64,000 nucleotides of DNA from a virus: positions 1 to 64,000 of IMG/VR virus record IMGVR_UViG_3300020165_000021; one strand, given 5' to 3'. A program made the position numbers and the translations under genes. Numbering within the stretch: position 1 is the first letter of the stretch; each line of letters starts with the position of its first letter. Shown one piece after another: positions 31,570 through 39,998 of the stretch. The notes beneath the pieces were generated by a model. That model saw only the letters and a program-made list of their open reading frames with translations. It searched no databases and was not told the origin of the DNA.

Positions 31570-33150
31570 CTAATCGCCAATTGGCAACTTTCTTTTCACT
31601 TTTAAAAAGTCTTCAAGATTATTTATGGTAGAATAATCCATGCCTTTTACCCATGGGCCACCACGAGTATAGTGAATACCACTATAATTATACTTTTCTT
31701 CGTGATTATCATACCCTTCCACAAAGATATAGTGTTCGGGTATAGGTGAAATCTTATCAGTCCATTCGAATTGATGTAACTGTTTTCCTGTCCATGTGTT
31801 GACAACTTCGGGTGTTAACTTCTTACAGTCTTCATGTCCGTTGTTGAACACCATCATACTAGACCACAGCTTCTTTGGATAATCGATATTAACTTCACCG
31901 TCAAACTTGGTTGCATCATGTTCGTATTGTGGGTATTTAATACATGCAACAGCATCGTTTGGGTTTAGATAGTAGAACATAGGTAGTATGCTTTTGTTGA
32001 AGATGAAATCATCATCAATGAAGATACTAAACCCTTCATAGTTCTCTAGGTAAGGTATTAGAAATCTACTGTATGTAAATTCAGTACTTTGATTAGCATA
32101 CTCTCTAGTATACTCGGGAATCTCAGCAATGTCAAGTATCTTGACTTCGGGTTCCCATTTAACTTGGTCGTGCATCCAGCCTTTACCGAATCCACTTTTA
32201 ATACTTTCTAGGATTGCAAACTTAGAACACTTAGACAAATCTCCATGCCTACTATCATGTCCAATATAAATTGTTAGGGGTTTACCCTTTGCAAGTTCAA
32301 AGACTTGTTTGTTGAATGCATGTACTTCTTCTCTGAAATCTAAGTCCATCAATGCAGTATTGTATTCAATACATCCATCAACATACGTAAATGAACAATG
32401 ATATGCTTTACCTAATCTCGTTAACTTATTATACCACATTTCTAACACATCGTCTAGGCTTGATGGTTCAACTTTCACGACATCAAAATTATCTATTACC
32501 ATAATTTCCATATCATTATCATTCAATTCTTCAAACACACCACTCCTAATAGAGCCTGGATGTATTCTAAATGTATAAGTTGGTTCTACATTATTACCAG
32601 TAATACCATGACTGATAACATATCCTTGAATAGGAGCTCTAAGACCTTCCTCTTGAATACTTTGAATTAACCAATGTGCTTTTGCACCATGATAATACAT
32701 CGATAGTAATGACCCTTCTGCACTTTGGTCTCTATTTTCAACGGTATCCCAATCGATTAATGTGTCTATATCGACATATCCATCAGCATCTTTCATATCC
32801 ATACCTGCTACGCCTGGGATAACCTTTCTAGGTTTCTCTGCATAACCTCTTGGTAGGAACTTGTGATAGGTTACTGATTCATTTCTCAAACCATTGAACC
32901 CACCAAATCTATTTTCCTTTCTTAGGTATTCAAAGTCTGACCACTTTGCAATTTTTACAGGTGGAAGAATCTCTTTGAATAACCAGTCTAGAATTTTATA
33001 TGTTTCACTAGTTTTACTAAAGCCTGGTTCTATATTAAATGAACCTAGATGGAAATTACCAATGTGTCTTCTATCTTGGTCTCTTAGTTTGTCCCAATCT
33101 TGTGGGATAATTAACTCTTTTGCTTCTTCAAGGGTGCTTATATTTTTCAT
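31570..33150 (-). CDS. Glycosyltransferase (GT-A) with ParB-like N-terminal region
   Basis: A 526-residue protein. The C-terminal half looks like a GT-A/GT8-type glycosyltransferase: TIYIGHDSR (293-301), STEFTYSRFLIPYLENYEGFSIF and the metal-binding FIDDDF with DDD at 379-381. The N-terminal half contains AHWLIQSIQEEGLRAPIQGYV (158-178) and FRIHPGSIRSG (194-204), which recall ParB/sulfiredoxin-fold motifs; this is a tentative reading. The start is ATG 33150 because TCTAAATA ends 5 nt before it and the upstream open frame is just the wrong frame of the repeat gene. It may decorate virion proteins. Confidence 0.72.
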   Translation of the reverse strand: MKNISTLEEAKELIIPQDWDKLRDQDRRHIGNFHLGSFNIEPGFSKTSETYKILDWLFKEILPPVKIAKWSDFEYLRKENRFGGFNGLRNESVTYHKFLPRGYAEKPRKVIPGVAGMDMKDADGYVDIDTLIDWDTVENRDQSAEGSLLSMYYHGAKAHWLIQSIQEEGLRAPIQGYVISHGITGNNVEPTYTFRIHPGSIRSGVFEELNDNDMEIMVIDNFDVVKVEPSSLDDVLEMWYNKLTRLGKAYHCSFTYVDGCIEYNTALMDLDFREEVHAFNKQVFELAKGKPLTIYIGHDSRHGDLSKCSKFAILESIKSGFGKGWMHDQVKWEPEVKILDIAEIPEYTREYANQSTEFTYSRFLIPYLENYEGFSIFIDDDFIFNKSILPMFYYLNPNDAVACIKYPQYEHDATKFDGEVNIDYPKKLWSSMMVFNNGHEDCKKLTPEVVNTWTGKQLHQFEWTDKISPIPEHYIFVEGYDNHEEKYNYSGIHYTRGGPWVKGMDYSTINNLEDFLKVKRKLPIGD

Positions 33151-33155
33151 ACTGG

Positions 33156-33163
33156 TATTTAGA
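33156..33163 (-). promoter_or_regulatory. Late-type box TCTAAATA, 5 nt before glycosyltransferase ATG
   Basis: Minus-strand TCTAAATA-CCAGT-ATG, placed immediately after the terminator of the repeat-fibre gene, so the gene must use its own promoter. Confidence 0.58.
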
Positions 33164-33195
33164 GGATAAAAAAAACCCCTCTTTCGAGGGGTTTG
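33164..33195 (-). terminator. Rho-independent terminator after repeat-fibre gene
   Basis: Minus strand: CCCCTC-GAAA-GAGGGG stem followed by eight T. Almost the same sequence as the gp23 terminator at 15521-15550. Confidence 0.85.
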
Positions 33196-33214
33196 TTCAC
33201 TGTCGGGTAAGTTC

Positions 33215-34519
33215 CTATGATGTAATTGGGGTTGCAGGCCACTGTTGTGATACCACTCCATCCCATCTTGCTTCGGGGGTTTGACCCTGTCTTGCATATG
33301 TGAATGGACTTCTGTGTTGATACGTAAACGGTGTTTGACCTGTTCTTTGATATGTGAACGGACTTCTATGTTGATACGTAAACGGTGTTTGACCCTGTCT
33401 TGCATACGTGAATGGAGACCTGTGCTGATAAGTGAACGGTGTTTGACCTGTTCTCTGATAAGTAAACGGAGTCTGTGCATTACGTATATTAGGTTCTTGA
33501 GCAGCTGCAATGTATGGATACGGTTGCTGTGCATTTCTAATATTAGGTTCCTGTGCGCTTACTGGATTCTGATAAGTGAACGGTGACCTGTACTGATATG
33601 TAGCAGGTTGACGTGCATTACTAGGATTCTGATAAGTGAACGGACTTCTATATTGATAAGTGAACGGAGTCTGAGCATCCCTAATGTTAGGCTCTTGTGC
33701 AGAACGTATATTAGGTTCTTGAGCAGAACGTATATTAGGTTCTTGAGCAGATACAGGGTTCCTATATGTAGATGGAGACCTGTGATTGTACGTAAACGGT
33801 GTTTGACTGTTTCTAATATTAGGTTCTTGTTGACTTCTAATATTAGGTTGTTGTGCAGCTCTAATGTTCGGTTCTTGTGCAGATACAGGGTTCCTATAAG
33901 TGAAAGGAGACCTGTGCTGATAAGTGAACGGTGTTTGACTATTACGTATATTAGGTTCTTGCTGACTTCTAATGTTAGGTTGCTGTATGTTTCTAATATT
34001 AGGTTCTTGAGCAGATACAGGGTTTCTATAAGTGAACGGACTTCTATATTGATAAGTGAACGGAGTCTGTGCAGAACGTATATTAGGTTCTTGTTGACTT
34101 CTAATATTAGGCTCTTGTGCAGAACGTATATTAGGTTCTTGACCATTTACAGGACTTCTATATGTAAATGGTGACCTATAGTTGTACGTAAATGGAGACC
34201 TATAACTGTATGTAAATGGATTCCTTGCGTTGTTAGGTTGTCTCGCAGACATAGGGTGTCTGTAAGTAAACGGATTCTGAAACGTAAACGGTTGCTGTCC
34301 ATTCGCTGGATATCTTGCACTATATGTAAATGGTGCTTGGAACGTAAAAGGTTGTTGAGCACTCGCTGGATATCTTGCACTATATGTAAATGGTGCTTGG
34401 AACGTAAAAGGTTGTTGAGCACTCGCTGGATATCTGTTTGCATATGTGAACGGATTCTGAGACGCGACAGGTTGCTGTGCGTTCTTAATAGTAGGTTGTT
34501 GTCTATTACCTATAGGCAC
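33215..34519 (-). CDS. Repeat-built tail fibre protein (Pro/Tyr-rich 6/8-mers)
   Basis: A 434-residue protein made almost entirely of short modules such as RSPFTYQH, QEPNIRNA, TPFTYQHR and ARQGQ. Prolines recur every 6 or 8 residues. The start is a GTG with a strong AGGAG ribosome site 7 nt upstream; no ATG fits. The regular spacing of P-F-T-Y strands suggests an extended fibrous, probably trimeric beta structure, by analogy with viral fibre shafts. It is followed by a terminator. A similar C-terminal cap to those of its sisters is not obvious; it ends VVSQQWPATPITS. Confidence 0.72.
   Translation of the reverse strand: MPIGNRQQPTIKNAQQPVASQNPFTYANRYPASAQQPFTFQAPFTYSARYPASAQQPFTFQAPFTYSARYPANGQQPFTFQNPFTYRHPMSARQPNNARNPFTYSYRSPFTYNYRSPFTYRSPVNGQEPNIRSAQEPNIRSQQEPNIRSAQTPFTYQYRSPFTYRNPVSAQEPNIRNIQQPNIRSQQEPNIRNSQTPFTYQHRSPFTYRNPVSAQEPNIRAAQQPNIRSQQEPNIRNSQTPFTYNHRSPSTYRNPVSAQEPNIRSAQEPNIRSAQEPNIRDAQTPFTYQYRSPFTYQNPSNARQPATYQYRSPFTYQNPVSAQEPNIRNAQQPYPYIAAAQEPNIRNAQTPFTYQRTGQTPFTYQHRSPFTYARQGQTPFTYQHRSPFTYQRTGQTPFTYQHRSPFTYARQGQTPEARWDGVVSQQWPATPITS
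33250..34500 (-). repeat. Degenerate 24/18-bp coding repeats
   Basis: Dozens of near-copies of 24-bp (8-codon) and 18-bp (6-codon) units, for example those coding RSPFTY.. and QEPNIR... Third-position differences between copies show the repeat is old and kept at the protein level. Confidence 0.85.
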
Positions 34520-34570
34520 TTTAAAACTCCTGTTAGTTTAATATTATTTCTTGTCATGTTTTTCATCGGC

Positions 34571-36001
34571 TTATGGCTCACAGAAGTTGCCACCACCCCC
34601 AGTAAAGTAGTAGTTGAATGGTGACCTATGACTATATGTAAACGGTGACTGAGAAATAACAGGTTGCCTTGCATTAGCAATGTAAGGTACTCTATAAGTG
34701 AATGGGCTTCTTGCACTATTCGGTTGTCTTGCATTAGCAATGTAAGGTACTCTATAAGTGAATGGGTTCCTTGCACTATTCGGTTGTCTAGCATTTGCAA
34801 TATACGGTACTCTATACGTAAATGGGTTCCTTGCATTATTCGGTTGTCTAGCATTACTTGGTTGTCGATAAGTAAACGGATTTTGGAACGTAAACGGTTG
34901 TTGTGCCGAACGTATATTAGGTTGTTGTGCCGAACGTATATTAGGTTGTTGAGCAGATACAGGGTTTCTGTAAGTGAACGGAGACCTATGACTGTATGTA
35001 TATGGTGACCTATGACTATATGTTAACGGACTTCTATGTTGATACGTAGAAGGTTGTCTTGCATTACGTATATTAGGTTCTTGAGCAGATACAGGACTTC
35101 TATATGTAAATGGTGACCTATGTTGATACGTGAATGGTGACCTGTGACTATATGTTAAAGGTGACCTGTGCTGATACGTAGCAGGTTGACGTGCATTTCT
35201 AATATTAGGTTCCTGTGCGCTTACAGGACTTCTATATGTAAATGGAGACCTGTGCTGATATGTAAACGGAGACCTATGACTATATGTTAACGGTGACCTA
35301 TGTTGATACGTAGCAGGTTGTCTTGCATCTCTAATGTTCGGTTCTTGAGCATTCACTGGACTTCTATATGTGAATGGAGACCTATGACTGTACGTAAATG
35401 GTGACCTATGATTGTACGTAAATGGACTTCTATGCTGATACGTAGAAGGTTGACGTGCATCTCTAATATTAGGCTCTTGTCCATTCACTGGATTTCTATA
35501 AGTGAAAGGTGTTTGACTATTACGTATATTAGGTTCTTGACCATTTACTGGGTTTCTATATGTAAATGGAGACCTATGTTGATAAGTGAACGGTGTTTGT
35601 CCCTGTCTTGCATATGTAAACGGACTCCTATGTTGGTACGTAGAAGGTTGTCTTGCATTCGCTATATAAGGATATGGTTGCTGTGCATCCCTTATGTTTG
35701 GTTCTTGTGCATTAGCAATATATGGATACGGTTGCTGTGCATCTCTTATGTTTGGTTGTTGTGCATTTGCAATGTATGGATATGGTTGTTGAGCATCCCT
35801 TATGTTTGGCTGTTGTCCATTTGCAATGTACGGATATGGAATTTGAGTTGCAGTCTGCCCTGATGCATTGTTCCATCCAGTAGGGGTTTTAATATAGATT
35901 TGGTCGACTGCTTTCCATGTGGAAGAACCTGTCTTTACCCATGCACCTTGGGTTGAATTCCAACCTGCTGGTGTTTTGACCTTTTGTGAACCTGTTGCCA
36001 T
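34571..36001 (-). CDS. Repeat-built tail fibre protein with distinct N-domain
   Basis: A 476-residue protein. The N-terminal 50 residues are non-repetitive and internally duplicated: VKTPAGWNSTQGAWVK...WKAVDQIYIKTPTGWN, a common attachment-type module in phage fibres. Residues 60-460 consist of the PYIANAQQP/QEPNIRDA/RSPFTYSH repeats. The end is TGGGGNFCEP, a short Gly-rich tip. The N-domain probably fixes the fibre to the virion and the repeats form a shaft. ATG start; AATAAATA box at 36026-36033. Confidence 0.75.
   Translation of the reverse strand: MATGSQKVKTPAGWNSTQGAWVKTGSSTWKAVDQIYIKTPTGWNNASGQTATQIPYPYIANGQQPNIRDAQQPYPYIANAQQPNIRDAQQPYPYIANAQEPNIRDAQQPYPYIANARQPSTYQHRSPFTYARQGQTPFTYQHRSPFTYRNPVNGQEPNIRNSQTPFTYRNPVNGQEPNIRDARQPSTYQHRSPFTYNHRSPFTYSHRSPFTYRSPVNAQEPNIRDARQPATYQHRSPLTYSHRSPFTYQHRSPFTYRSPVSAQEPNIRNARQPATYQHRSPLTYSHRSPFTYQHRSPFTYRSPVSAQEPNIRNARQPSTYQHRSPLTYSHRSPYTYSHRSPFTYRNPVSAQQPNIRSAQQPNIRSAQQPFTFQNPFTYRQPSNARQPNNARNPFTYRVPYIANARQPNSARNPFTYRVPYIANARQPNSARSPFTYRVPYIANARQPVISQSPFTYSHRSPFNYYFTGGGGNFCEP
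34600..35850 (-). repeat. Degenerate 24/18-bp coding repeats
   Basis: The same unit family as 33250-34500, including longer higher-order blocks, for example two consecutive near-identical stretches coding ARQPATYQHRSPLTYSHR around 35150-35330. Confidence 0.85.
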
Positions 36002-36025
36002 TTAATTATCCATTAATAATACTGT

Positions 36026-36058
36026 TATTTATTAGAATTCTAAACTCCTAGATTAGGA
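36026..36058 (-). promoter_or_regulatory. Weak late box AATAAATA and stop-overlapping hairpin
   Basis: Minus strand: an ACTCCT-AATCT-AGGAGT hairpin overlaps the stop of the 775-aa fibre gene and may be a weak terminator. AATAAATA (36026-36033) follows, 24 nt before the next ATG. Confidence 0.35.
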
Positions 36059-38380
36059 GTAAAGAATCCACATATCACCAACCGCTCCATCTGAACCGCC
36101 AGGTGCAGAAGTTGATTGGTAAACATTTCTTGCAGTTCCACCACTGTTAGATGCATTCGTTATTGTTAATGCACCTGTAGATACCGCTGCTGGTGTTACT
36201 GATAAAGCACCAGTTGAAGAACCTGTTGCAGTAGTTGTTCCGAATGCAAAACTTGATGCACTGTCGTCCCAACCCATAAACACGTTACTTTCATCACCTC
36301 TTTCAATGACAATACCTGCGTCTCCAGCTGGAGCACCAGTTGTCCCTGTTCCTAACTCAATCAAAGAATCTTCGATGGTTGTGTTAGTTGAACTTACTGT
36401 TGAAGTGGCACCATTAACTGTTAGGTTACCACTTAATGTTAAGTTTCCAAACGTTACGTTACTTGAAGTTGCAACTGCCTGACCAATACTGAATGCACCA
36501 CCACTATATGATACACCAGTTCCAGCACTTAAATGAGCTCTTGTCTCAGATGCACTTGGCCCTGTGTAAGTTATTGCACCAGTTGAACTATTATATGAAA
36601 GTGAACCATCTCCACCACTGTCTGTTACTGATACTAGACCTCTTACTTCTGCATCTGTTCTCTCTGTGAATGAGAATGCACCAGTTCCACTGTTGTATGA
36701 TAAATCTCCACCAGCAGATAATAAACCTCTGATATCTGCATCTGATGAACCAGCAAGTGTAAGTGTTCCAGCTGCATCATCATATGTAGAAGTGATGTTT
36801 GTTCCACCAACTACTAATCCATTTACGATGTCTTCTACTTGTTCTGTAGATAGTTGAGTGTTAGTTGTTGTGACCGAACCACCCAATGCAACTGATTGAC
36901 CATCAACTGTTATTGTGCTGTTTGATAATTTTGCGTTTGCAATAGAACCTGCTAACATGGCATTAGTAATACCAAGTGCTTTGACTCTTAATGCATCTGT
37001 ATTTGTTTCGATTGAACTATCGTCTACTCCGACTGACAGAACACCACTTGAATGTGCAAGACCGTCACCAGCGACTGATGCGTCTAGGTTTAAGGTAACT
37101 GCACCAGTTGAACCACCACCACTTAGACCGTCACCTGCTGTAACACCTGTGATGTCCGCTGCGTTTCCGTCAATTGTAAGTGTTCCAGCTGCATCATCAT
37201 AGGTTGCAGTGATGTTTGTACCACCAACAATTAATGCACCAACTCTGTCATCTACTCTTTCGTTTGTATAGTAAAGGTTTGTATTTTCTGTAATTCCACT
37301 AGTGTTTAGTGTGATGTTTGCTGTACCGTCAAAGGAAACACCCGAGATAGTTCTTGCATTTGCAAGTGCAGTAGCAGTTCCTGCTAATCCTGTTGTATCT
37401 TGGTTAAGTGTTCCAATTGTAAAGTCTAAAGTGTTATCTGCATCTTGGTAAGCAACTGTAATACCACTTTCTGTATTTGATGATACCATTGCACCAACTG
37501 TATCTGCAATATACTCTGAAGATACTGCAAGGTCAACTGCACCGTCACCAGCATCATCGTAAGTTGCTGTAAGACCAGTGTGTGAACCGTTAGTTGCTAA
37601 TTGAGCACCAACTACATCTTGAACTCTTTCTGAAGTATGATAGAGATTGGTTGTCCCTTCACCTAAGTCATCTGAATCAAATGCACCCATGTTTACTGAG
37701 ATTGCATCTGCAGCTACTGAGATACCTGTTCCACCACCAATGTTTAATGTTGCAGCTCCACTTGTTGCACCACCAGTTAAACCCGAACCAGCAACTACTG
37801 ATTCGATGTCACCAGCATCGTTTGTGAAACTGAATACACCAGTTGAACTATTGTATGATATATCACCAGTTGCTGATAGAGCAGCTCTTGCTCTTGCATC
37901 TGTAAAGTAAAGGTTACTTGACCCTTCTGTGATTTCGTCTGTGTTGTCTTTTGTTAGAATACTTGCATCAACATAAGCTTTAATTGATTGTTGTGATGCA
38001 GCGTGAGATGCACTGTTCGAAGACATATCGTCTTCGTCTTTAAGGTCGATTGCAATGTCATCTGCATTTACAGTAATACCTGTACCAGCACCGATGTTTA
38101 ATGTTGCATCACCCGAACTTGCAGTACCAGTTAAACCAGCACCAGCATTAACTCCAGTGATATCACCTTGTTGTCCGTTGATTGTAAGTGTTCCAGCAGA
38201 GTCGTCATATGATAATGATACACCTGTTCCTGCTGTTAGTAAGGTATTGACTTGGTCATCGATGACCTCTAGAGCTGCAGTTCCGAATGCAGCTGCTACT
38301 AAGTCACCCGAACTATCTAGAACATCGTTTGTTCCTACGGATAGACCGTTCTTAAGTATAAAATTCTTTTCACCTGCCAT
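36053..38380 (-). CDS. Large tail fibre-like protein with Ser/Thr/Gly beta repeats
   Basis: A 775-residue fibre-type protein of low complexity. Recurrent units are LFxxGDISYNSSTGVFSFT, xxITGVxAGxGLxGGxxTGAxTLNI and YFTDARARAAL/LYYTNERVDDRV, typical of tail-fibre shafts of marine phages. Near the C-terminus is the module GNLTVNGxTSTV...IEDSLIELG found also in two neighbouring fibre genes, and it ends in GAVGDMWILYS. The ATG overlaps the stop of the 72-aa gene (TAATG). A receptor-binding or fibre-shaft role is inferred. Confidence 0.75.
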   Translation of the reverse strand: MAGEKNFILKNGLSVGTNDVLDSSGDLVAAAFGTAALEVIDDQVNTLLTAGTGVSLSYDDSAGTLTINGQQGDITGVNAGAGLTGTASSGDATLNIGAGTGITVNADDIAIDLKDEDDMSSNSASHAASQQSIKAYVDASILTKDNTDEITEGSSNLYFTDARARAALSATGDISYNSSTGVFSFTNDAGDIESVVAGSGLTGGATSGAATLNIGGGTGISVAADAISVNMGAFDSDDLGEGTTNLYHTSERVQDVVGAQLATNGSHTGLTATYDDAGDGAVDLAVSSEYIADTVGAMVSSNTESGITVAYQDADNTLDFTIGTLNQDTTGLAGTATALANARTISGVSFDGTANITLNTSGITENTNLYYTNERVDDRVGALIVGGTNITATYDDAAGTLTIDGNAADITGVTAGDGLSGGGSTGAVTLNLDASVAGDGLAHSSGVLSVGVDDSSIETNTDALRVKALGITNAMLAGSIANAKLSNSTITVDGQSVALGGSVTTTNTQLSTEQVEDIVNGLVVGGTNITSTYDDAAGTLTLAGSSDADIRGLLSAGGDLSYNSGTGAFSFTERTDAEVRGLVSVTDSGGDGSLSYNSSTGAITYTGPSASETRAHLSAGTGVSYSGGAFSIGQAVATSSNVTFGNLTLSGNLTVNGATSTVSSTNTTIEDSLIELGTGTTGAPAGDAGIVIERGDESNVFMGWDDSASSFAFGTTTATGSSTGALSVTPAAVSTGALTITNASNSGGTARNVYQSTSAPGGSDGAVGDMWILYS

Positions 38381-38598
38381 TAGATAGTACCCCCATCAAT
38401 AACTGCATTTGATAATCTAGTATCGAATGAAGAGTTAAATCTACTTGAAGTAAAGTATTGATTAGTTGAACCTTCTGTGAGGTTATCTGAAGTAAGTAAT
38501 GATATTGCAGTCGCAGCTAATTTTCCTGCTGAGGAAATAATCTCTGTCGACCCAACTGTCAGACCGTATTCTATTACGAATGTATTTTGTGTTGCCAT
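38380..38598 (-). CDS. 72-aa truncated fibre paralogue
   Basis: A short protein whose N-terminus (NTFVIEYGLTVGSTEIISSAGKLAATA) parallels the start of the 775-aa protein (KNFILKNGLSVGTNDVLDSSGDLVAAA) and whose middle (NLTEGSTNQYFTSSR) matches its internal repeats. It reads as a duplicated, shortened fibre fragment kept as a separate gene. It ends in IDGGTI, similar to the ends of two other fibre genes. It has an AAGGACA ribosome site and a GATAAATA box at 38640-38647. Confidence 0.6.
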   Translation of the reverse strand: MATQNTFVIEYGLTVGSTEIISSAGKLAATAISLLTSDNLTEGSTNQYFTSSRFNSSFDTRLSNAVIDGGTI

Positions 38599-38639
38599 AT
38601 ATGTGTCCTTTTAGGGTTTACCTCGAGGGGTGATACATT

Positions 38640-38647
38640 TATTTATC
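38640..38647 (-). promoter_or_regulatory. Late-type box GATAAATA
   Basis: 42 nt before the ATG at 38598, with a ribosome site in between. Confidence 0.45.
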
Positions 38648-38675
38648 GATTCTGCCCACTCATAAGTAACGTATT

Positions 38676-39509
38676 TTATACATCTACTAAAATCTTTTTA
38701 AATTTATAGACGGTTGAGTTTGTAGAAGCAGAAGTTGCTCTAATTCTTAGAGTTCCTATATTGATATCTACACCAAATGTTGCAAGTTCTGAATTCCCTG
38801 TAAGAACTGTACCGTACTGAGACACACTTGCAGTTGTTCCATTATGAACAATTGCTAATTCTGTAAATTGATATACTCCACTTGTTGCATCTGAAATAGA
38901 TACTTCATACTTTGCACTTCTATATGCAGTAGTAGAGAATGTATCCATACTTGTTTCACTTGTAGATGTTGTGGTAAGTGTACCACCATCTAAACCAGCT
39001 GCTGATTGAAATGTTAATGTACCACTACCATTTGTAGTAAGTACTTGACCCGAAGTACCATCCGAGGTTGGATAGTTGATACTTGCACCTGTTAAACTAT
39101 TTGTTGCAGTCAATGTTGTTGCAACTAAGTCACCAACATGTAAGTCTGCTAATGCATAACCACTTCCACTTAAATTAACAGTAGATGTGGGTTCAACTTC
39201 TAAACCATCAAATAATTTCCATGTTGAATCTGAAGCATCTCTGAATAGACCTGTATATTCACTTGCACCCCCTTCTCCACTTAAACCATCATTATAGTTA
39301 CCATAGATTCCTATGTCTACTGTATCTGCAGTGGTGTTACCACTTGCAAGTTCTATCAATGAATCTGTAACCGATTGAGTTGTAGAATCTATGACTGTGT
39401 TAGTTCCATTTACAGTTAGGTCACCAGTGACTACGAGATTTCCACCAATAGATGTATCTCCCGATGTTTGGATGCCTACGTCTGCAAAAAATTTGGATTG
39501 AGTTGCCAT
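38676..39509 (-). CDS. Tail fibre-like protein with shared C-terminal domain
   Basis: A 277-residue protein. The N-terminal part carries the NLVVTGDLTVNGTNTVIDST...DSLIELASG module shared with the 775-aa and 537-aa fibre proteins. The last 95 residues form a beta-rich domain (YRSAKYEVSISD...HNGTTASVSQYGTV...LRIRATSAS) repeated in the next two upstream genes. The ATG is exactly 5 nt after TATAAATA with no ribosome site. A role as fibre tip or decoration is inferred. Confidence 0.7.
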   Translation of the reverse strand: MATQSKFFADVGIQTSGDTSIGGNLVVTGDLTVNGTNTVIDSTTQSVTDSLIELASGNTTADTVDIGIYGNYNDGLSGEGGASEYTGLFRDASDSTWKLFDGLEVEPTSTVNLSGSGYALADLHVGDLVATTLTATNSLTGASINYPTSDGTSGQVLTTNGSGTLTFQSAAGLDGGTLTTTSTSETSMDTFSTTAYRSAKYEVSISDATSGVYQFTELAIVHNGTTASVSQYGTVLTGNSELATFGVDINIGTLRIRATSASTNSTVYKFKKILVDV

Positions 39510-39514
39510 AGTAC

Positions 39515-39522
39515 TATTTATA
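39515..39522 (-). promoter_or_regulatory. Late promoter TATAAATA, 5 nt before ATG
   Basis: Minus-strand TATAAATA-GTACT-ATG, directly behind a strong terminator, so this promoter must supply the gene and the start must be leaderless if T4 spacing holds. Confidence 0.75.
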
Positions 39523-39554
39523 GCAAAAAAAAGGGGAACCGAAGTTCCCCTTAA
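39523..39554 (-). terminator. Rho-independent terminator with UUCG loop
   Basis: Minus strand: 9-bp stem AAGGGGAAC/GTTCCCCTT with a TTCG loop and a run of T. It ends the transcript of the 137-aa gene. Confidence 0.88.
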
Positions 39555-39571
39555 AAGATTTTAATCTTTGT

Positions 39572-39985
39572 CTATGCGTCTACTGTTGTCCTAATAAATT
39601 TAGTAACGGTTGAAGTGGCACTAGCAGGTGTGATTCTCAATCTGAGGTCATCACCACTAATGTCAGCATCAAATGTTGCCAAAGCAGAACCACTTTTTAA
39701 CGTGCCGTATTGAGTTAGTGTCACATCACTTCCATCATGAACTAACATGATTTCAGTTGAATGAAACTCTCCCGCCGAAGACATTGCAACCACATACCTT
39801 GCAGCTCTATGAGTTGCATGGGCAAACGTATCCAAATTAATTTGGGTAGTTGCAGTCGTAGTGGCATCACTACGTGTGGTATTCTTATCGCTCATAGGTT
39901 TAGTCGTACTAATCTCATCTGTAGATGTATTATACTGTAAGACACGGATTAATTCTGCTATTTTAAATGCATTAGATTTAGCCAT
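39572..39985 (-). CDS. Small fibre-like protein with shared C-terminal domain
   Basis: A 137-residue protein of which about the last 100 residues match the C-terminal domain of its two neighbours (HRAARYVVAMSS...HDGSDVTLTQYGTLKSG...LRLRITPAS). The N-terminus is short and helical. It therefore looks like the domain in nearly free form. It has an AGGGGGAT ribosome site, and a terminator lies behind it. Confidence 0.68.
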   Translation of the reverse strand: MAKSNAFKIAELIRVLQYNTSTDEISTTKPMSDKNTTRSDATTTATTQINLDTFAHATHRAARYVVAMSSAGEFHSTEIMLVHDGSDVTLTQYGTLKSGSALATFDADISGDDLRLRITPASATSTVTKFIRTTVDA

Positions 39986-39998
39986 AGTTCAATCCCCC

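Noticed and set aside
33151-33534. N-terminal extension of the glycosyltransferase frame
   Set aside because: The extension crosses the terminator at 33164-33195 and translates the wrong frame of the repeat gene; the ATG at 33150 has its own late-type box.
33608-34174. Long plus-strand ORF across the repeat-fibre gene (also 34238-34624, 45420-45980 and 43873-44463)
   Set aside because: These are antisense frames of a repetitive gene with periodic codons; the products are low-complexity shadows (ISERTSILISER-like) and lack ribosome sites.
33250-35850. CRISPR array
   Set aside because: Repeats are contiguous, in-frame coding units of 18/24 bp with no unique spacers of constant length and no cas genes.
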